Assembly (NCBI GenBank): GCA_000985875.1
Contig: CCRI01000012.1
Location: forward strand, 186,001 to 250,000
Direction of reading: 5' to 3'
From: Neorhizobium galegae bv. officinalis
GTDB lineage: Bacteria; Pseudomonadota; Alphaproteobacteria; Rhizobiales; Rhizobiaceae
Length of the DNA stretch: 64,000 nt
Below the pieces are notes generated by a model, which did no database searches, had not been told where the DNA came from, and was given only the letters and a program-made list of their open reading frames with translations. Positions 55,201 to 64,000 of the stretch are shown here, one piece after another; the stretch's first letter is position 1, and each line of letters begins with the position of its first letter. Position numbers and translations under genes: made by a program.

Positions 55201-55555
55201 AGGATGGAACTCCCCGTATGCTTTTTCGGACCGGATAAGGGCCGGACCGTAATGCCGATATTCGCCTCTCGGCGTTATTCCTTCTAGTTTTCGTCTTGTC
55301 GGCGTGGGAACATGCTGGCTCCAAGTCCTCAACGGGTGATCAGGGCTCGCATGGCGGTGCCCAGCTGGCCGCCATCCCGGTCACTCGCGGGAAGCTGGCG
55401 CCTCCCCGGTTTCATCCAAGTTTAATAGGGAACAAATTATCGCCTTTATCTTAAAGTCGGATTAATGAACGGCCGTGCATCAACCTTCATTTCAATCGGT
55501 TAGGAAAGGTGCGATCCGGGCTTTCCTTCCGGCGCCGAATCCGGGAAAATGGCGC
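55201..55555. other. 355-bp divergent region between the PAS-REC gene and mutL
   Basis: It must hold both promoters. A G-T-tolerant 9-bp stem (TAATGCCGA/TCGGCGTTA) lies near 55253-55280, and an AT-rich stretch near 55420-55465 is the likely mutL promoter. No RNA gene is supported. Confidence 0.45.
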
Positions 55556-57370
55556 ATGTCCGTCAAACAGCTGCCCGAGACCCTGATCAACCAGATCGCC
55601 GCCGGCGAAGTCATCGAAAGACCTGCCAGCGCCGCGAAGGAACTGATCGAAAATGCCATCGATGCCGGCGCGACCCGCATCGAGATCGCCACCGCCGGCG
55701 GTGGCAAAAGCCTTATCCGCATTACCGACAACGGTTCCGGCATGGATGCGGCCGATCTCGATCTTGCGGTGCGGCGCCACTGCACATCAAAGATATCCGA
55801 GACGCTCGACGATATCCGCACGCTCGGTTTCCGCGGCGAGGCCCTGCCCTCGATCGGTTCGGTGGCGAAGCTCACCATCACCAGCCGCCGCAACGGTCAT
55901 TCGGAAGGATCGCAGGTGGCGGTGATCGGCGGCAAGATGTCCGGCGTGAAGCCGGCGCCGGCCAATACTGGCACGGTCGTCGAGGTGCGCGACATCTTCT
56001 TTGCGACGCCGGCGCGGCTGAAATTTTTAAAGACCGAGAAGGCCGAGGCCGGCGCGATCACCGAAGTGGTCAAGCGCATGGCGATCGCCTTCCCGCAGAT
56101 CCGTTTCGTGCTGTCTGGCTCGGACCGCACGACGCTGGAATTCCCGGCGACCGGCGACGACCACCTCGCCCGCATGGCGCAGATTCTCGGCGCCGATTTT
56201 CGTGACAATGCGATCGAGATCGACGCGATGCGGGAAGAGGTCGGACTTTCCGGCTTCGTCGGCGTGCCGACCTTCCATCGTGGGAACTCGGCGCATCAAT
56301 ATGCCTTCGTGAACGGGCGGCCGGTGCAGGACAAGCTGATCCTCTCGGCCCTGCGCGGCGCCTATGCGGAAAGCGTACCTTCCGGCCGCTATCCCGTGGC
56401 GGTCCTGTCGATCAAGATCGATCCGGCGCTGGTGGACGTCAACGTGCATCCGGCCAAGTCGGACGTGCGCTTCCGCGATCCCGGCCTGGTGCGGGGCCTC
56501 ATCGTCGGAGCGATCCGCGAGGCGCTGCACCGCGAGGGCGACCGGGCGGCGACGACCGGAACCTCGGGCATGATGCGCGCCTTCCGCCCCGGCTTCCAGC
56601 CGACCCAGGCAGCACCGCGTACCCCCTGGGCGGCAGCGGCCTCGCCCTTCCGGCCTCTCTATCCGCAGCCCGCGAACGATTTTGCCGAGCAAGTACAATC
56701 CGGTTTCGACGTGCTGACCATGCCGGCCGCCCGCGCCGATGCGGTCATCGCGGAACCCGCTCCGAAGACCGCCGGTGAAGATGCGCCGCGCTATCGTCTG
56801 GGTGCCGCGCGCGCGCAGGTTCACGAGAACTATATCGTGGCGCAGACCGAAGACGGGCTGGTCATCGTCGATCAGCACGCCGCCCATGAACGGCTGGTGT
56901 TCGAGGCGATGCGCAAGGCGCTCGACAACAAGCGGCTGGCGAGCCAGGTGCTCCTGATCCCGGAAATCATCGACCTTCCGGAAGAGGATTGCGACCGGCT
57001 GATGGCGAATGCGGAAGAGCTCGACCGGCTGGGGCTGGCGATCGAACGGTTCGGTCCCGGCGCTGTCGCCGTGCGCGAGACGCCCGCCATGCTGGGCGAA
57101 GTCGATGCGGCCTCGATGGTTCGCGATCTGGCCGACGAGATCGCCGAATGGAACACCGCCGGGGGCTTGCGCGGCAAGCTCGAATATGTCGCCGCCACCA
57201 TGGCCTGCCATGGCTCGGTGCGTTCCGGCCGACGGTTGCGGCCGGAGGAAATGAACGCGCTTTTGCGGGAAATGGAAGCCACGCCCGGCTCCGGCACCTG
57301 CAATCACGGACGGCCGACCTATATAGAACTCAAGCTTTCCGACATCGAGCGGCTCTTCGGCAGGAGCTGA
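55556..57370 (+). CDS. mutL: DNA mismatch repair protein MutL
   Basis: The 604-residue protein starts at ATG 55556 ([23 protein letters not shown]); the frame back to 55475 is not used. The GHKL ATPase motifs are [20 protein letters not shown] and [13 protein letters not shown]. The transducer domain has [16 protein letters not shown]. The C-terminal domain has the endonuclease motif [12 protein letters not shown], and ACHGSVRSG and GTCNHGRP. MutL therefore nicks DNA itself, as expected in bacteria without MutH. It binds MutS and directs strand removal. A DUF2093 gene follows 66 bp downstream. Confidence 0.97.
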   Translation: MSVKQLPETLINQIAAGEVIERPASAAKELIENAIDAGATRIEIATAGGGKSLIRITDNGSGMDAADLDLAVRRHCTSKISETLDDIRTLGFRGEALPSIGSVAKLTITSRRNGHSEGSQVAVIGGKMSGVKPAPANTGTVVEVRDIFFATPARLKFLKTEKAEAGAITEVVKRMAIAFPQIRFVLSGSDRTTLEFPATGDDHLARMAQILGADFRDNAIEIDAMREEVGLSGFVGVPTFHRGNSAHQYAFVNGRPVQDKLILSALRGAYAESVPSGRYPVAVLSIKIDPALVDVNVHPAKSDVRFRDPGLVRGLIVGAIREALHREGDRAATTGTSGMMRAFRPGFQPTQAAPRTPWAAAASPFRPLYPQPANDFAEQVQSGFDVLTMPAARADAVIAEPAPKTAGEDAPRYRLGAARAQVHENYIVAQTEDGLVIVDQHAAHERLVFEAMRKALDNKRLASQVLLIPEIIDLPEEDCDRLMANAEELDRLGLAIERFGPGAVAVRETPAMLGEVDAASMVRDLADEIAEWNTAGGLRGKLEYVAATMACHGSVRSGRRLRPEEMNALLREMEATPGSGTCNHGRPTYIELKLSDIERLFGRS

Positions 57371-57436
57371 AAAAGCTGGCAATTCAGGTTCAATCGGGTT
57401 AGAGCAGGCGCCATGTTTTTCCGCAGGAGACGACAG

Positions 57437-57670
57437 ATGAACCGGTTCGAGGGAAGCGGGTTCCGCGAAGCGAAGATCCGGTATCTCGATGGCGACTACC
57501 AGATCCTGACCGCCGGCTCCTATGTGATATGCGCCATGACGGGAGCGCAGATTCCGATCGACGAATTGCGGTACTGGAGCGTCGCCCGGCAGGAGCCCTA
57601 TGTCGATTGCGCCTCCTCGCTGGAAGCCGACAAGCGCGCCGGCATTCTGCCCAACCAGAGCCGCGGCTAA
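57437..57670 (+). CDS. DUF2093 family protein
   Basis: The 77-residue protein starts at ATG 57437 with AGGAGACGACAG upstream. The family signature [28 protein letters not shown] and [21 protein letters not shown] is present. It is conserved in Rhizobiales next to mutL or lpxK. Its function is unknown. Its last four bases overlap the convergent lpxK stop codon. Confidence 0.9.
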   Translation: MNRFEGSGFREAKIRYLDGDYQILTAGSYVICAMTGAQIPIDELRYWSVARQEPYVDCASSLEADKRAGILPNQSRG

Positions 57671-58713
57671 ACCTTCGCGGCGTTTCCTTCCCTGATCCGC
57701 CGCTCCCGGAAATTGGCGATTGCCGTGTCGATGATCTTGCCGGGCGCCTGCGGATCGTCGAACGCCATGTCGACCTCGACCACGCTTACCTTCTCCGCCA
57801 GTTCCTCCATGCGCCCGTGATGTCCCTGCAGCCGCACCGCATCCTTGGCGGTGGTGACGAGCGTCAGTCTGTCCTTGGCGGCATCGTCCAGCAGGTCCGA
57901 GATCTCGTCCTCGGTGAAATAGTGATGGTCGGGGAAGTCGCGTTTTTCCATCACCAAGCCGCCTACCTGCTTGACGGTGCGATAGAATTTTTCCGGATCG
58001 GCGATGCCGGCGAAGGCGAACAACGCCTTGCCGGCGATGTCGCGATTTTCGCGCGGCTTCAGCGCCGCCACATAGACCTGCTTGCCGGCGCGGGCAGCCT
58101 GGCGCACCAGCTTGTCGGCCGCCTCGCCGCTGCCGACCTTGAGGATCGCCGAGAGCTGCCGCATCTGCTCGGATATCGGCGCCCTCACCGGCCCGCCCGG
58201 CACGAGATGGCCGTTGCCGATGCCGCGCACCGTGTCGATGACGACGAGGGCGAAATCCAGCGCCAGCCGGGCGCTCTGGAAACCGTCGTCCATGATGATC
58301 AGGTCGGCGCCCTCGGCCACCAGTCGATGAGCCCCCTCGACGCGGGTGCGGGAAATGACCGTCAGCGTCTCGCGGCAGAGCAAGAGTGCCTCGTCGCCCA
58401 CCGCCTCGGCCCGATGGTGTTCGGGATCGACCACGGTCGTGACGTCAAGCGAGCCGCCGTAACCGCGGCTGAGGAAACCCGGCTTCAGGCCCTTTTCCCT
58501 GGCGGCGCGGGCAAGCGTGATCGCGGTCGGCGTCTTGCCGGCGCCGCCGACCGTGAAATTGCCGACGCAGATGACCGGCACGGGAATGCTGGCGCGCCTG
58601 GCCTTGGCCATGCGGCGGCCGGCGATCCGGCCATAAAGAAACGAAACGGGGGCAAGGCCCCAGGCACGCCAATCCGCTTTCGTCCACCAGAATGGCGGTG
58701 CTTCCGATACCAT
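57667..58713 (-). CDS. lpxK: Tetraacyldisaccharide 4'-kinase
   Basis: The inner-membrane kinase phosphorylates the 4' position of the lipid A disaccharide. The 348-residue form starts at ATG 58713; two codons upstream another ATG is possible. The Walker A loop is in [19 protein letters not shown] near 53, preceded by [23 protein letters not shown], the membrane-interacting N-terminus. [13 protein letters not shown] near 140 follows. It belongs to the lipid A/Kdo group with kdtA upstream on the same strand, a HAD phosphatase lying between them. Confidence 0.95.
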   Translation of the reverse strand: MVSEAPPFWWTKADWRAWGLAPVSFLYGRIAGRRMAKARRASIPVPVICVGNFTVGGAGKTPTAITLARAAREKGLKPGFLSRGYGGSLDVTTVVDPEHHRAEAVGDEALLLCRETLTVISRTRVEGAHRLVAEGADLIIMDDGFQSARLALDFALVVIDTVRGIGNGHLVPGGPVRAPISEQMRQLSAILKVGSGEAADKLVRQAARAGKQVYVAALKPRENRDIAGKALFAFAGIADPEKFYRTVKQVGGLVMEKRDFPDHHYFTEDEISDLLDDAAKDRLTLVTTAKDAVRLQGHHGRMEELAEKVSVVEVDMAFDDPQAPGKIIDTAIANFRERRIREGNAAKV

Positions 58714-58803
58714 ACCCAAACTCCGGCTGATCCGTCCTGAAACAGCCCGCGAACAAAATGGCAGTTTTGGAAAAAAGGCAAGTCGTTGAAACCAAAGCCC
58801 GGT

Positions 58804-59532
58804 TCAGGCGTGAAGCTTTTCCGGCAAAAGGTCCACCAGCGCGGTGATATCGGCAAGGCAGATATCCGCCGATGCCGACAGCGTTTCGCGGGAGCCGGTG
58901 CCGGTCAGCACTGCGACCTTCAGGCCGACGCCAGCGCTCGCACCCATATGCATGTCGTGATTGTTGTCGCCGACCATGGCGACCTCGGCGGGATCGAGGC
59001 CGGTGGCGCGGCAGAAGCCGAGCACCATGCCGGGTTCCGGCTTCACGCCATGACCGCTGTCGTAGCCGGCGATGAAATCGACATGATCGATGATGCCGAA
59101 GCGGATGGCGGTCTGCCGGATCGCCTGCTCGTTGTCGCTGGAGGCGATGCCGAGCTTGAAGCCCCGCGCCTTGAGCTTGCCGAACAGCGCCGCCAGATCG
59201 GTGACGGCCACGGAAAACTCAGCCGAACGGATGAAAAGGTCGTCGAGCAGCCGGGTGAGCTCACCCACCTCGATCGGCGAACCGGCGGCAACAAAGCCCG
59301 CGGCGATCTCGGCGGCGTTGCCGGCGGCCAGCAGACTGTCCGGCCGGGTGTGGCCGGATACCGGGTCCATCCCACCGGAAAACAGAAGCTGCGGTTCGAG
59401 TTCGGCGTCACCGGCGGAGGCGATGCGGGCGGCCTCCCGGTTCACCGGTCCCCAGCTCTCGTCATAGAGCAACAACGTGCCGTCCTTGTCGAACAGGATG
59501 CCGGCGATGTGTGCGAGCTTTTCCGGGGTCAT
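58804..59532 (-). CDS. HAD-superfamily phosphatase
   Basis: The 242-residue protein starts at ATG 59532, which overlaps the kdtA stop (ATGA), so translation is coupled. The DxDGT nucleophile motif FDKDGTLLLYDESW lies near 15, GIASSDNEQA near 125 is motif II, and GVKPEPGMVLGFCRATGLDPAEVAMVGDNNHDMHMG near 165 contains motifs III and IV. Resembles phosphoglycolate phosphatase/Gph and YrbI-type enzymes. Coupling to Kdo transferase suggests an envelope-sugar phosphate, but the cap type and substrate are not assignable. Confidence 0.87.
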   Translation of the reverse strand: MTPEKLAHIAGILFDKDGTLLLYDESWGPVNREAARIASAGDAELEPQLLFSGGMDPVSGHTRPDSLLAAGNAAEIAAGFVAAGSPIEVGELTRLLDDLFIRSAEFSVAVTDLAALFGKLKARGFKLGIASSDNEQAIRQTAIRFGIIDHVDFIAGYDSGHGVKPEPGMVLGFCRATGLDPAEVAMVGDNNHDMHMGASAGVGLKVAVLTGTGSRETLSASADICLADITALVDLLPEKLHA

Positions 59533-60908
59533 CGAGCGGCGGCGGCTTTCGGCTGCAGCCTGGCGCTCACCGTCAGCGGGTTGACATAGGGTTCCAGCGC
59601 CTTGATCGTCTTCGCCAGCGCACCGCGCATCTCGTCCATCGCGCCATGGCCGGAATCGATCATCTTCACACGGGCGAGATCGTTGATCATCAGGTAATGG
59701 ACCGCCTTTGCCAGCATCTCCACATCCTTGACGATGCGAGCGCCGCCCTTGCGCACCAGATGCTGGTAGGCGTCGCGGAAATTCTGGACATGCGGGCCTG
59801 AAAGCACGGCGCAACCGAGCATGGCCGGCTCCAGCGGGTTCTGTCCGCCCTCGTTCGTCAGCGACCTGCCGACGAAGGCGATTTCGGTCAAACGCAGGTA
59901 AAGCCCCATTTCGCCGATGGAATCGCCGAGGAAGACGTCGGTCTCCGGCGTCACAACGTCGTTGCGCGAGCGGCGCGCGACGGTCAGGCCCATTTCCTTC
60001 AGCATCTCCTCGACCGCGTCGGCGCGATCGGGGTGGCGCGGCACGAGAATGGTCAACTGTCCGTTCTTCGGTTTCAGCGCCTTGTGGACGGTGGCCGCCG
60101 CCTTTTCCTCGCCGTCGAAAGTCGAGATCGCCGCCCAGGTCTGGCGGCTGCCGATCTGCTTGCGATAACTTGCGAGCACCGCCTCGTCGCAGGGCGGCGG
60201 ATCGGTATCGCTCTTCAGGTTGCCGGATGCGATGACAGGCCAGGCCCCGAGATCGCGGAAGCGCTCTGCATCCAGATCCGACTGGGCGATCACCAGAGCC
60301 ATCTTGCCGAAGATGGCTTCGGCAATCGAACTGCGGTTGCGCCAGCGATCGAAGGAGCGGTCGGAGATGCGGGCATTGACGCGGATCTGCGGAATGCGGC
60401 GGCGGGCGAGTTCGGCGATGGTGGTCGGCCAGATCTCGGATTCCGCCGTGATGCAGGCATCCGGCTTCCAGTAGGCGATGAAGCGCTTGATCGGAAATTT
60501 CAGGTCGAGCGGCACGTATTGGTGGATCACCTCGTCGGCTAGCCGCGACCGGACGAGATTTGCGGAGGTGACGGTGCCCGTCGTCAGAAGGATGTGGATC
60601 TCGCGGCGCCGCAGTTCGCGGATCATCGGCATGATGGCGATGGTTTCCCCGACGCTTGCCGCGTGCACCCAGATCAGCGGCCCCCGGGGGCGGGCAAGGC
60701 TTGCATAACCAAGCCTTTCCAGCTTGCGGGTCCTGTCTTCCTTGCCCTTCATGGCGCGATAGGCAAGGTAAGGGCCGACCAGCGGATAAAGGGAAACACC
60801 GGCCACCCGATAACAAGCAAGGGCCAGGCGCGCAGAAATCTTGCTCACCGCGTCCGCCCCCGATGCGTGATGGCCGCCATCAATATAATAGACCCTCCGA
60901 TTGCTCAT
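59529..60908 (-). CDS. waaA: 3-deoxy-D-manno-octulosonic acid transferase
   Basis: This membrane-associated GT30 enzyme adds Kdo to lipid IVA. The 459 residues have a hydrophobic N-terminal anchor (ISARLALACYRVAGVSLYPLVGPYLAY), the N-terminal domain PLIWVHAASVGETIAIMPMI and ITAESEIWPT, and the C-terminal domain FVGRSLTNEGGQNPLEPAMLG. ATG 60908 is used; a GTG at 60848 (SKISARLALACYR) fits family N-termini better and may be the true start. It overlaps the HAD gene start by four bases. Rhizobia add two Kdo residues with one enzyme. Confidence 0.94.
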   Translation of the reverse strand: MSNRRVYYIDGGHHASGADAVSKISARLALACYRVAGVSLYPLVGPYLAYRAMKGKEDRTRKLERLGYASLARPRGPLIWVHAASVGETIAIMPMIRELRRREIHILLTTGTVTSANLVRSRLADEVIHQYVPLDLKFPIKRFIAYWKPDACITAESEIWPTTIAELARRRIPQIRVNARISDRSFDRWRNRSSIAEAIFGKMALVIAQSDLDAERFRDLGAWPVIASGNLKSDTDPPPCDEAVLASYRKQIGSRQTWAAISTFDGEEKAAATVHKALKPKNGQLTILVPRHPDRADAVEEMLKEMGLTVARRSRNDVVTPETDVFLGDSIGEMGLYLRLTEIAFVGRSLTNEGGQNPLEPAMLGCAVLSGPHVQNFRDAYQHLVRKGGARIVKDVEMLAKAVHYLMINDLARVKMIDSGHGAMDEMRGALAKTIKALEPYVNPLTVSARLQPKAAAAR

Positions 60909-61017
60909 CCGTAACCCAGTTTTTTGTGTTTTACAAATGCGTCAAAAAAGGGTCCCCGGGATCGATACCAGGCGAGGGACCGGCATTGCGAGCACATTGT
61001 AAAACGCGAGGCTTATC

Positions 61018-61260
61018 TCAAGCCGACTTAGTATCAGGATCGAGCAGACGGTGCATGTGGACGATGAAATACCGCATATGGGCGTTGTCGACCGTCTGTT
61101 GCGCCTTGCCCCGCCAGGCGATCAGCGCACTCGCATAGTCCGGATAGATGCCGACGATATCAAGCGCCGAAAGATCCTTGAATTGAAGGCCTTCCAAGCT
61201 CTGCAGTTCGCCGCCGAAGACCAGGTGCAGAAGTTGTTTTTTTTCGCCCGTTTCCGTCAT
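61018..61260 (-). CDS. DUF4170 family protein
   Basis: The 80-residue protein starts at ATG 61260 (MTETGEKKQLLHLVFGGELQ), preceded by a GGACGGATACGGACA leader. The markers LVFGGELQSLEGLQFKDLSALDIVGIYPDYASALIAWRGKAQ and MRYFIVHMHRLL fit DUF4170. The family is conserved next to kdtA/cysQ in Rhizobiales. Function is unknown. It is 61 bp from cysQ and 109 bp from kdtA. Confidence 0.85.
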   Translation of the reverse strand: MTETGEKKQLLHLVFGGELQSLEGLQFKDLSALDIVGIYPDYASALIAWRGKAQQTVDNAHMRYFIVHMHRLLDPDTKSA

Positions 61261-61321
61261 TGTCCGTATCCGTCCGTTCCAGCTCCCCCGGCTCTTCCTG
61301 TGCTGCATTCCAAAGGAAAGG

Positions 61322-62125
61322 TCAACCCGGAGCGAGCCCGGTAAGCTGGGGCAAAAGGCTGCGGAGCGCGTGTTCGGCGCCGGCGGCCAGCATTTCGTGG
61401 CTGACGGTCTCGCGATTGTAGACAAGCCGGTTGCCGGCAAGATCGGTGAGGCGCCCGCCTGCCCGTTCGAGAATGAGGTCGGCGGCGGCAAGATCCCAGT
61501 CGTGGGAGGCGCGCTTGACGACCGTGCCGTCGATGCTGCCGTCGGCGATCATGGCAAGCCGGTAGGCAAGCGACGGGACGTGACGCACCCGGCGGACTTC
61601 ATCGCGAAAACCCGGCTCGAATTTCTTGACGAGGTTCTCGTCCGCCGCGATGACCAGTTCGCCATTGCTGCGGCCGGCGGTGACCGAAATCGGCCGGCCG
61701 TTCTTCAGCGCCGGTCCATCCTTCACCGCGCAAAACTCCTCGTCGAGCGCCGGCGCCACAAGAACACCGGCCACCGGTTGGCCGCGATGCACGACGGCGA
61801 CCGAGACGCACCAGGTCTTCTCGCCGTTGATGAAGGCGCGGGTACCGTCGATCGGATCGACGACGAAGAGCGTTTCGCGGCCAAGCCGGGCCACGTCGTC
61901 GTCGGTCTCCTCGGAGAGCCAGCCGTAATCCGGCCGGGCCGTCAGGAGCAGGCTCTGCAGCCGGTCGTTGGCGGCGAAGTCGGCGGCGCTGACAGGGGAC
62001 CTCCCCTCGTTCTTCCACCAGACTTCCGGCGAGCGGCCGAAAAAGCCATGGGCGATCTCGCCGGCCTGGCGCGCCGCGTCGAGAATGAGTTCGAGATCCT
62101 GCCTCCAGGCTTCCGTAACCGCCAT
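61322..62125 (-). CDS. cysQ: 3'(2'),5'-bisphosphate nucleotidase
   Basis: The 267-residue inositol-phosphatase-fold enzyme converts PAP (3'-phosphoadenosine 5'-phosphate) to AMP in sulfur assimilation. The metal-binding residues lie in EETDDD near 85, in VVDPIDGTRAFINGEKTW near 100 (DPIDGT motif) and in HDWDLAAADLILERAGG near 210. The length is normal. The gene is preceded by pmbA on the same strand (5 bp gap). IMPase-type enzymes acting on inositol phosphate are the alternative. Confidence 0.9.
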   Translation of the reverse strand: MAVTEAWRQDLELILDAARQAGEIAHGFFGRSPEVWWKNEGRSPVSAADFAANDRLQSLLLTARPDYGWLSEETDDDVARLGRETLFVVDPIDGTRAFINGEKTWCVSVAVVHRGQPVAGVLVAPALDEEFCAVKDGPALKNGRPISVTAGRSNGELVIAADENLVKKFEPGFRDEVRRVRHVPSLAYRLAMIADGSIDGTVVKRASHDWDLAAADLILERAGGRLTDLAGNRLVYNRETVSHEMLAAGAEHALRSLLPQLTGLAPG

Positions 62126-62130
62126 CGGGA

Positions 62131-63477
62131 TCAGCGTCCCGCCAGCGTCATGCCCTCGATGGCGATGGTCGGGGAGGCGACGCCGAACTTCCGGTCGATG
62201 TCGTTGGCCGGCGTCAGGCGCATGAACATGTCCTTGAGATTGGAGGCGATCGTCACTTCCGAAACGGGATAGGCGAGTTCGCCATTCTCGATCCAGAAGC
62301 CGGTCGCGCCGCGCGAGTATTCGCCGGTGATCATGTTGACGCCCTGGCCGATCAGTTCGGTGATGTAGAAACCGTTGCCGATCGACTTGATCAGGTCCTC
62401 GGGCGAGATGTCGCCCGGCTCCAGCGCCAGATTGGTGGAGGCGGGCGAGACGGCCGTGCCGCCGCGCACGCCGCGCCCGTTGGTGGCAAGCCCCAGTTCT
62501 CGCGCGGTCGAGGTCGACAGGAACCAGTGGTTCAGGACGCCGTCCTCGATCATCACCATGCGTTCGCCGGACACACCCTCACCGTCGAAAGGGCGCGAAG
62601 AGGAACCACGCACGATCAGCGGGTCGTCGGTGATGCTGAGCCCGGCCTTCAGCACCTGCTGGCCCATCTTGTCGCGCAGGAAGCTGGTCTTGCGGGCGAC
62701 GGACGCGCCGTTGATGGCGCCGGCAATGTGACCGACGAAACCGCGGGCAATGCGCGGATCGAAGACGACGGTGACGTTGCTGCCAGTATCGACCTGGCGC
62801 GGATTGACGCGCTTGACGGCGCGCTCGCCGGCGCGGAGGCCGATCAGCTTCGGATCGTCGAGGTCAGCGGCATAAAGGCGGCTATCGAAATCGTAGTCGC
62901 GCTCCATCTTCGTGCCCTCGCCGGCAATGACGCTGACGGAGCGGCCGAAACGGGATGCCATGTAGCTGCCGGAAAAGCCGTGGGAGGTGACGAGCACGAG
63001 GCCGCCCATGCCGGACGATGCGCCGGCGCCGGAGGAATTGGTGACGCCCTGGACGGACAGAGCTGCCTGTTCCATTTCGAGCGCCGCTTCCCGCAATGCA
63101 TCGGTCGGCACATCGGTCGGGTCGTAGAGTTCAAGATCCGGATAGGATCTGGCGAGATCGGCTTCGTCCGCAAGGCAGGCGAAAGGATCTTCGGGGGAGA
63201 CCTTGGCCATGGCGACGGCGCGCTCGGCAAGCACCTTCATGTCGAAGCCGGGATTGGCCGAGACGCTGGCCACCTGCCGGCCGACGAAGACGCGAAGCGA
63301 GAAATCGTCGGCCTCGGACGCTTCGGTACCCTCGACCTTGCCGAGGCGGACGCTGACGGAACGGGACCGGGAGCGAACCACGACCGCATCCGCCTGATCC
63401 GCTCCCGCGGCCTTGGCTAGATCGATCAGTTGGCTGGCGCGGGAAAGCAGTTCGGCGGAATCGATTTCAGAGGTCAT
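62131..63477 (-). CDS. pmbA: PmbA/TldD-family metallopeptidase partner
   Basis: The 448-residue protein starts at ATG 63477 (MTSEIDSAELLSRASQLIDL); the frame back to 63558 is not used. PmbA (TldE) acts with TldD to mature microcin and degrade unfolded peptides. The signatures SVSVRLGKVEGTEASEADDFSLRVFVG, DPLIVRGSSSRPFDGEGVSG and EYSRGATGFWIENGELAYPV are present. No HExxH is found, as in PmbA rather than TldD. No tldD gene lies in the window. It is divergent from the antiporter gene. Confidence 0.93.
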   Translation of the reverse strand: MTSEIDSAELLSRASQLIDLAKAAGADQADAVVVRSRSRSVSVRLGKVEGTEASEADDFSLRVFVGRQVASVSANPGFDMKVLAERAVAMAKVSPEDPFACLADEADLARSYPDLELYDPTDVPTDALREAALEMEQAALSVQGVTNSSGAGASSGMGGLVLVTSHGFSGSYMASRFGRSVSVIAGEGTKMERDYDFDSRLYAADLDDPKLIGLRAGERAVKRVNPRQVDTGSNVTVVFDPRIARGFVGHIAGAINGASVARKTSFLRDKMGQQVLKAGLSITDDPLIVRGSSSRPFDGEGVSGERMVMIEDGVLNHWFLSTSTARELGLATNGRGVRGGTAVSPASTNLALEPGDISPEDLIKSIGNGFYITELIGQGVNMITGEYSRGATGFWIENGELAYPVSEVTIASNLKDMFMRLTPANDIDRKFGVASPTIAIEGMTLAGR

Positions 63478-63582
63478 GATTGCAAGCCTTTCATTCTCGT
63501 CCCATTTATTGTGCACTGTCAGAAGCATCAAGGGCGGCTCGCCGATTCTTGATTTCACATCTTAGACTGAAAGTATCCCGCA

Positions 63583-64000
63583 TGACCGCTACCGGCTCGC
63601 TATTTTCCCAAATGCTGCTCCTGCTTGCCGGTGCGGTGATCGCCGCCCCGGTGTTCAGAAAGCTGGGGCTCGGCACGGTCCTTGGTTATCTCGCTGCAGG
63701 CGTGGTCATCGGGCCGATCATGCAGCAGATCGTCGAGACGGAGGAAGTACTGCATTTCGCGGAGTTCGGCATCGTTTTCCTGCTGTTCATCATCGGGCTC
63801 GAACTGAAGCCTTCCCGTCTCTGGCAGATGCGCGGCGACGTGTTCGGCCTCGGCCCGGCGCAGGTGGTGATTTCGGGACTGGCGTTGAGCGGACTGGCAA
63901 ATCTGACCAACATGGCAGACTGGCGCGGCAGCCTGATCGTCGGTTTCGGTCTTGCATTGTCCTCGACGGCGTTTGCGTTGCAGATCCTCAATGACGACGG
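63583..64000 (+). CDS. CPA2-type monovalent cation/proton antiporter, cut by window edge
   Basis: The first 139 residues are visible from ATG 63583. At least four membrane helices show the CPA2 pattern: LLLLAGAVIAAPVFRKLGLGTVLGYLAAGVVIGP, EFGIVFLLFIIGLELKPSRLW and SLIVGFGLALSSTAFALQIL. KefB/KefC-type K+/H+ antiporters have this start (GYLAAGVxIGP, GLEL.P..LW). The RCK domain that would confirm KefB/C is outside. It is divergent from pmbA, with 105 bp between the two starts. Confidence 0.9.

Noticed and set aside
59533-60816. Long upstream extension of the HAD frame through kdtA
   Set aside because: It overlaps kdtA in another frame; the HAD domain begins at ATG 59532.
1-64000. CRISPR array, prophage, insertion sequence, tRNA or rRNA genes
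   Set aside because: I saw no spaced direct repeats, transposase or integrase motifs, or clover-leaf sequences.

Overview
The window is a gene-dense stretch of chromosome from an alphaproteobacterium, almost certainly a member of the Rhizobiaceae. The evidence is the gene content: paired b and b' ATP synthase subunits in an atpI-B-E-F'-F cluster, a BA14K-type secreted protein, DUF1217, DUF2093, DUF4170 and DUF6101 families, a split glycyl-tRNA synthetase, a RIME-like palindromic repeat, high GC content and strong third-position GC bias. I found no rRNA, tRNA, CRISPR array, insertion sequence or prophage, so this looks like core genome. No genus is assigned.

Layout. 1-2.2 kb: the 3'-truncated BA14K gene, then a Rieske oxygenase of the GbcA type behind a cobalamin riboswitch. 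2.2-5.6 kb: a conserved hypothetical protein, a TsaC/Sua5 tRNA-modification enzyme, and an FAD-dependent 2-hydroxyacid dehydrogenase translationally coupled to a short ModE-like regulator. 5.6-15 kb: a six-repeat DUF1217 protein, DUF6101, ubiA, a MipA/OmpV porin-like protein, a cyclopropane fatty acid synthase and tex. 15-19.5 kb: purD, a secreted HPE1-like protein and a Cache chemoreceptor. 19.5-27.1 kb: glyQ and glyS flank lemA, an EPSP synthase and a DUF2207 membrane protein. 27.2-29.1 kb: a ParDE-like toxin-antitoxin pair facing an sppA operon that ends in two small genes. 29.2-33 kb: mntH with a palindromic operator on its promoter, a TrmN6-like methyltransferase, a RIME-type repeat, DUF2007 and a polyprenyl diphosphate synthase.

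33-39.9 kb: a TPR lipoprotein-like secreted protein, ispE, moaB, a glycosyltransferase-like protein, a PA0069-type radical SAM protein, rnhB and a nucleotidyltransferase-fold protein. 39.9-47.1 kb: the F0 part of ATP synthase, a SleB-type cell-wall hydrolase, and the kup and corA ion transporters. 47.4-55.2 kb: mrp, a LuxR-family solo, an SMP-30 lactonase, a PRC-barrel protein, a GGDEF/EAL protein and an unusual PAS-REC-REC protein with no kinase domain. 55.5-64 kb: mutL, DUF2093, then on the opposite strand lpxK, a HAD phosphatase, kdtA, DUF4170, cysQ and pmbA, and finally the 5' end of a CPA2-type cation/proton antiporter.

Functional themes are envelope building (lpxK, kdtA, cfa, sleB), isoprenoid and quinone supply (ispE, polyprenyl synthase, ubiA), metal and ion homeostasis (mntH, corA, kup, antiporter) and energy conversion (F0). 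The signals most worth following are the cobalamin riboswitch on a lone Rieske oxygenase, the manganese-type operator at mntH, a perfect hairpin that puts the rnhB start codon in its loop, a nested stem-loop before purD, a 50-residue antitoxin-tail-like gene overlapping the parE end, and an Mrp that lacks its CxxC cluster ligands. I did not see a clearly novel multi-gene system.
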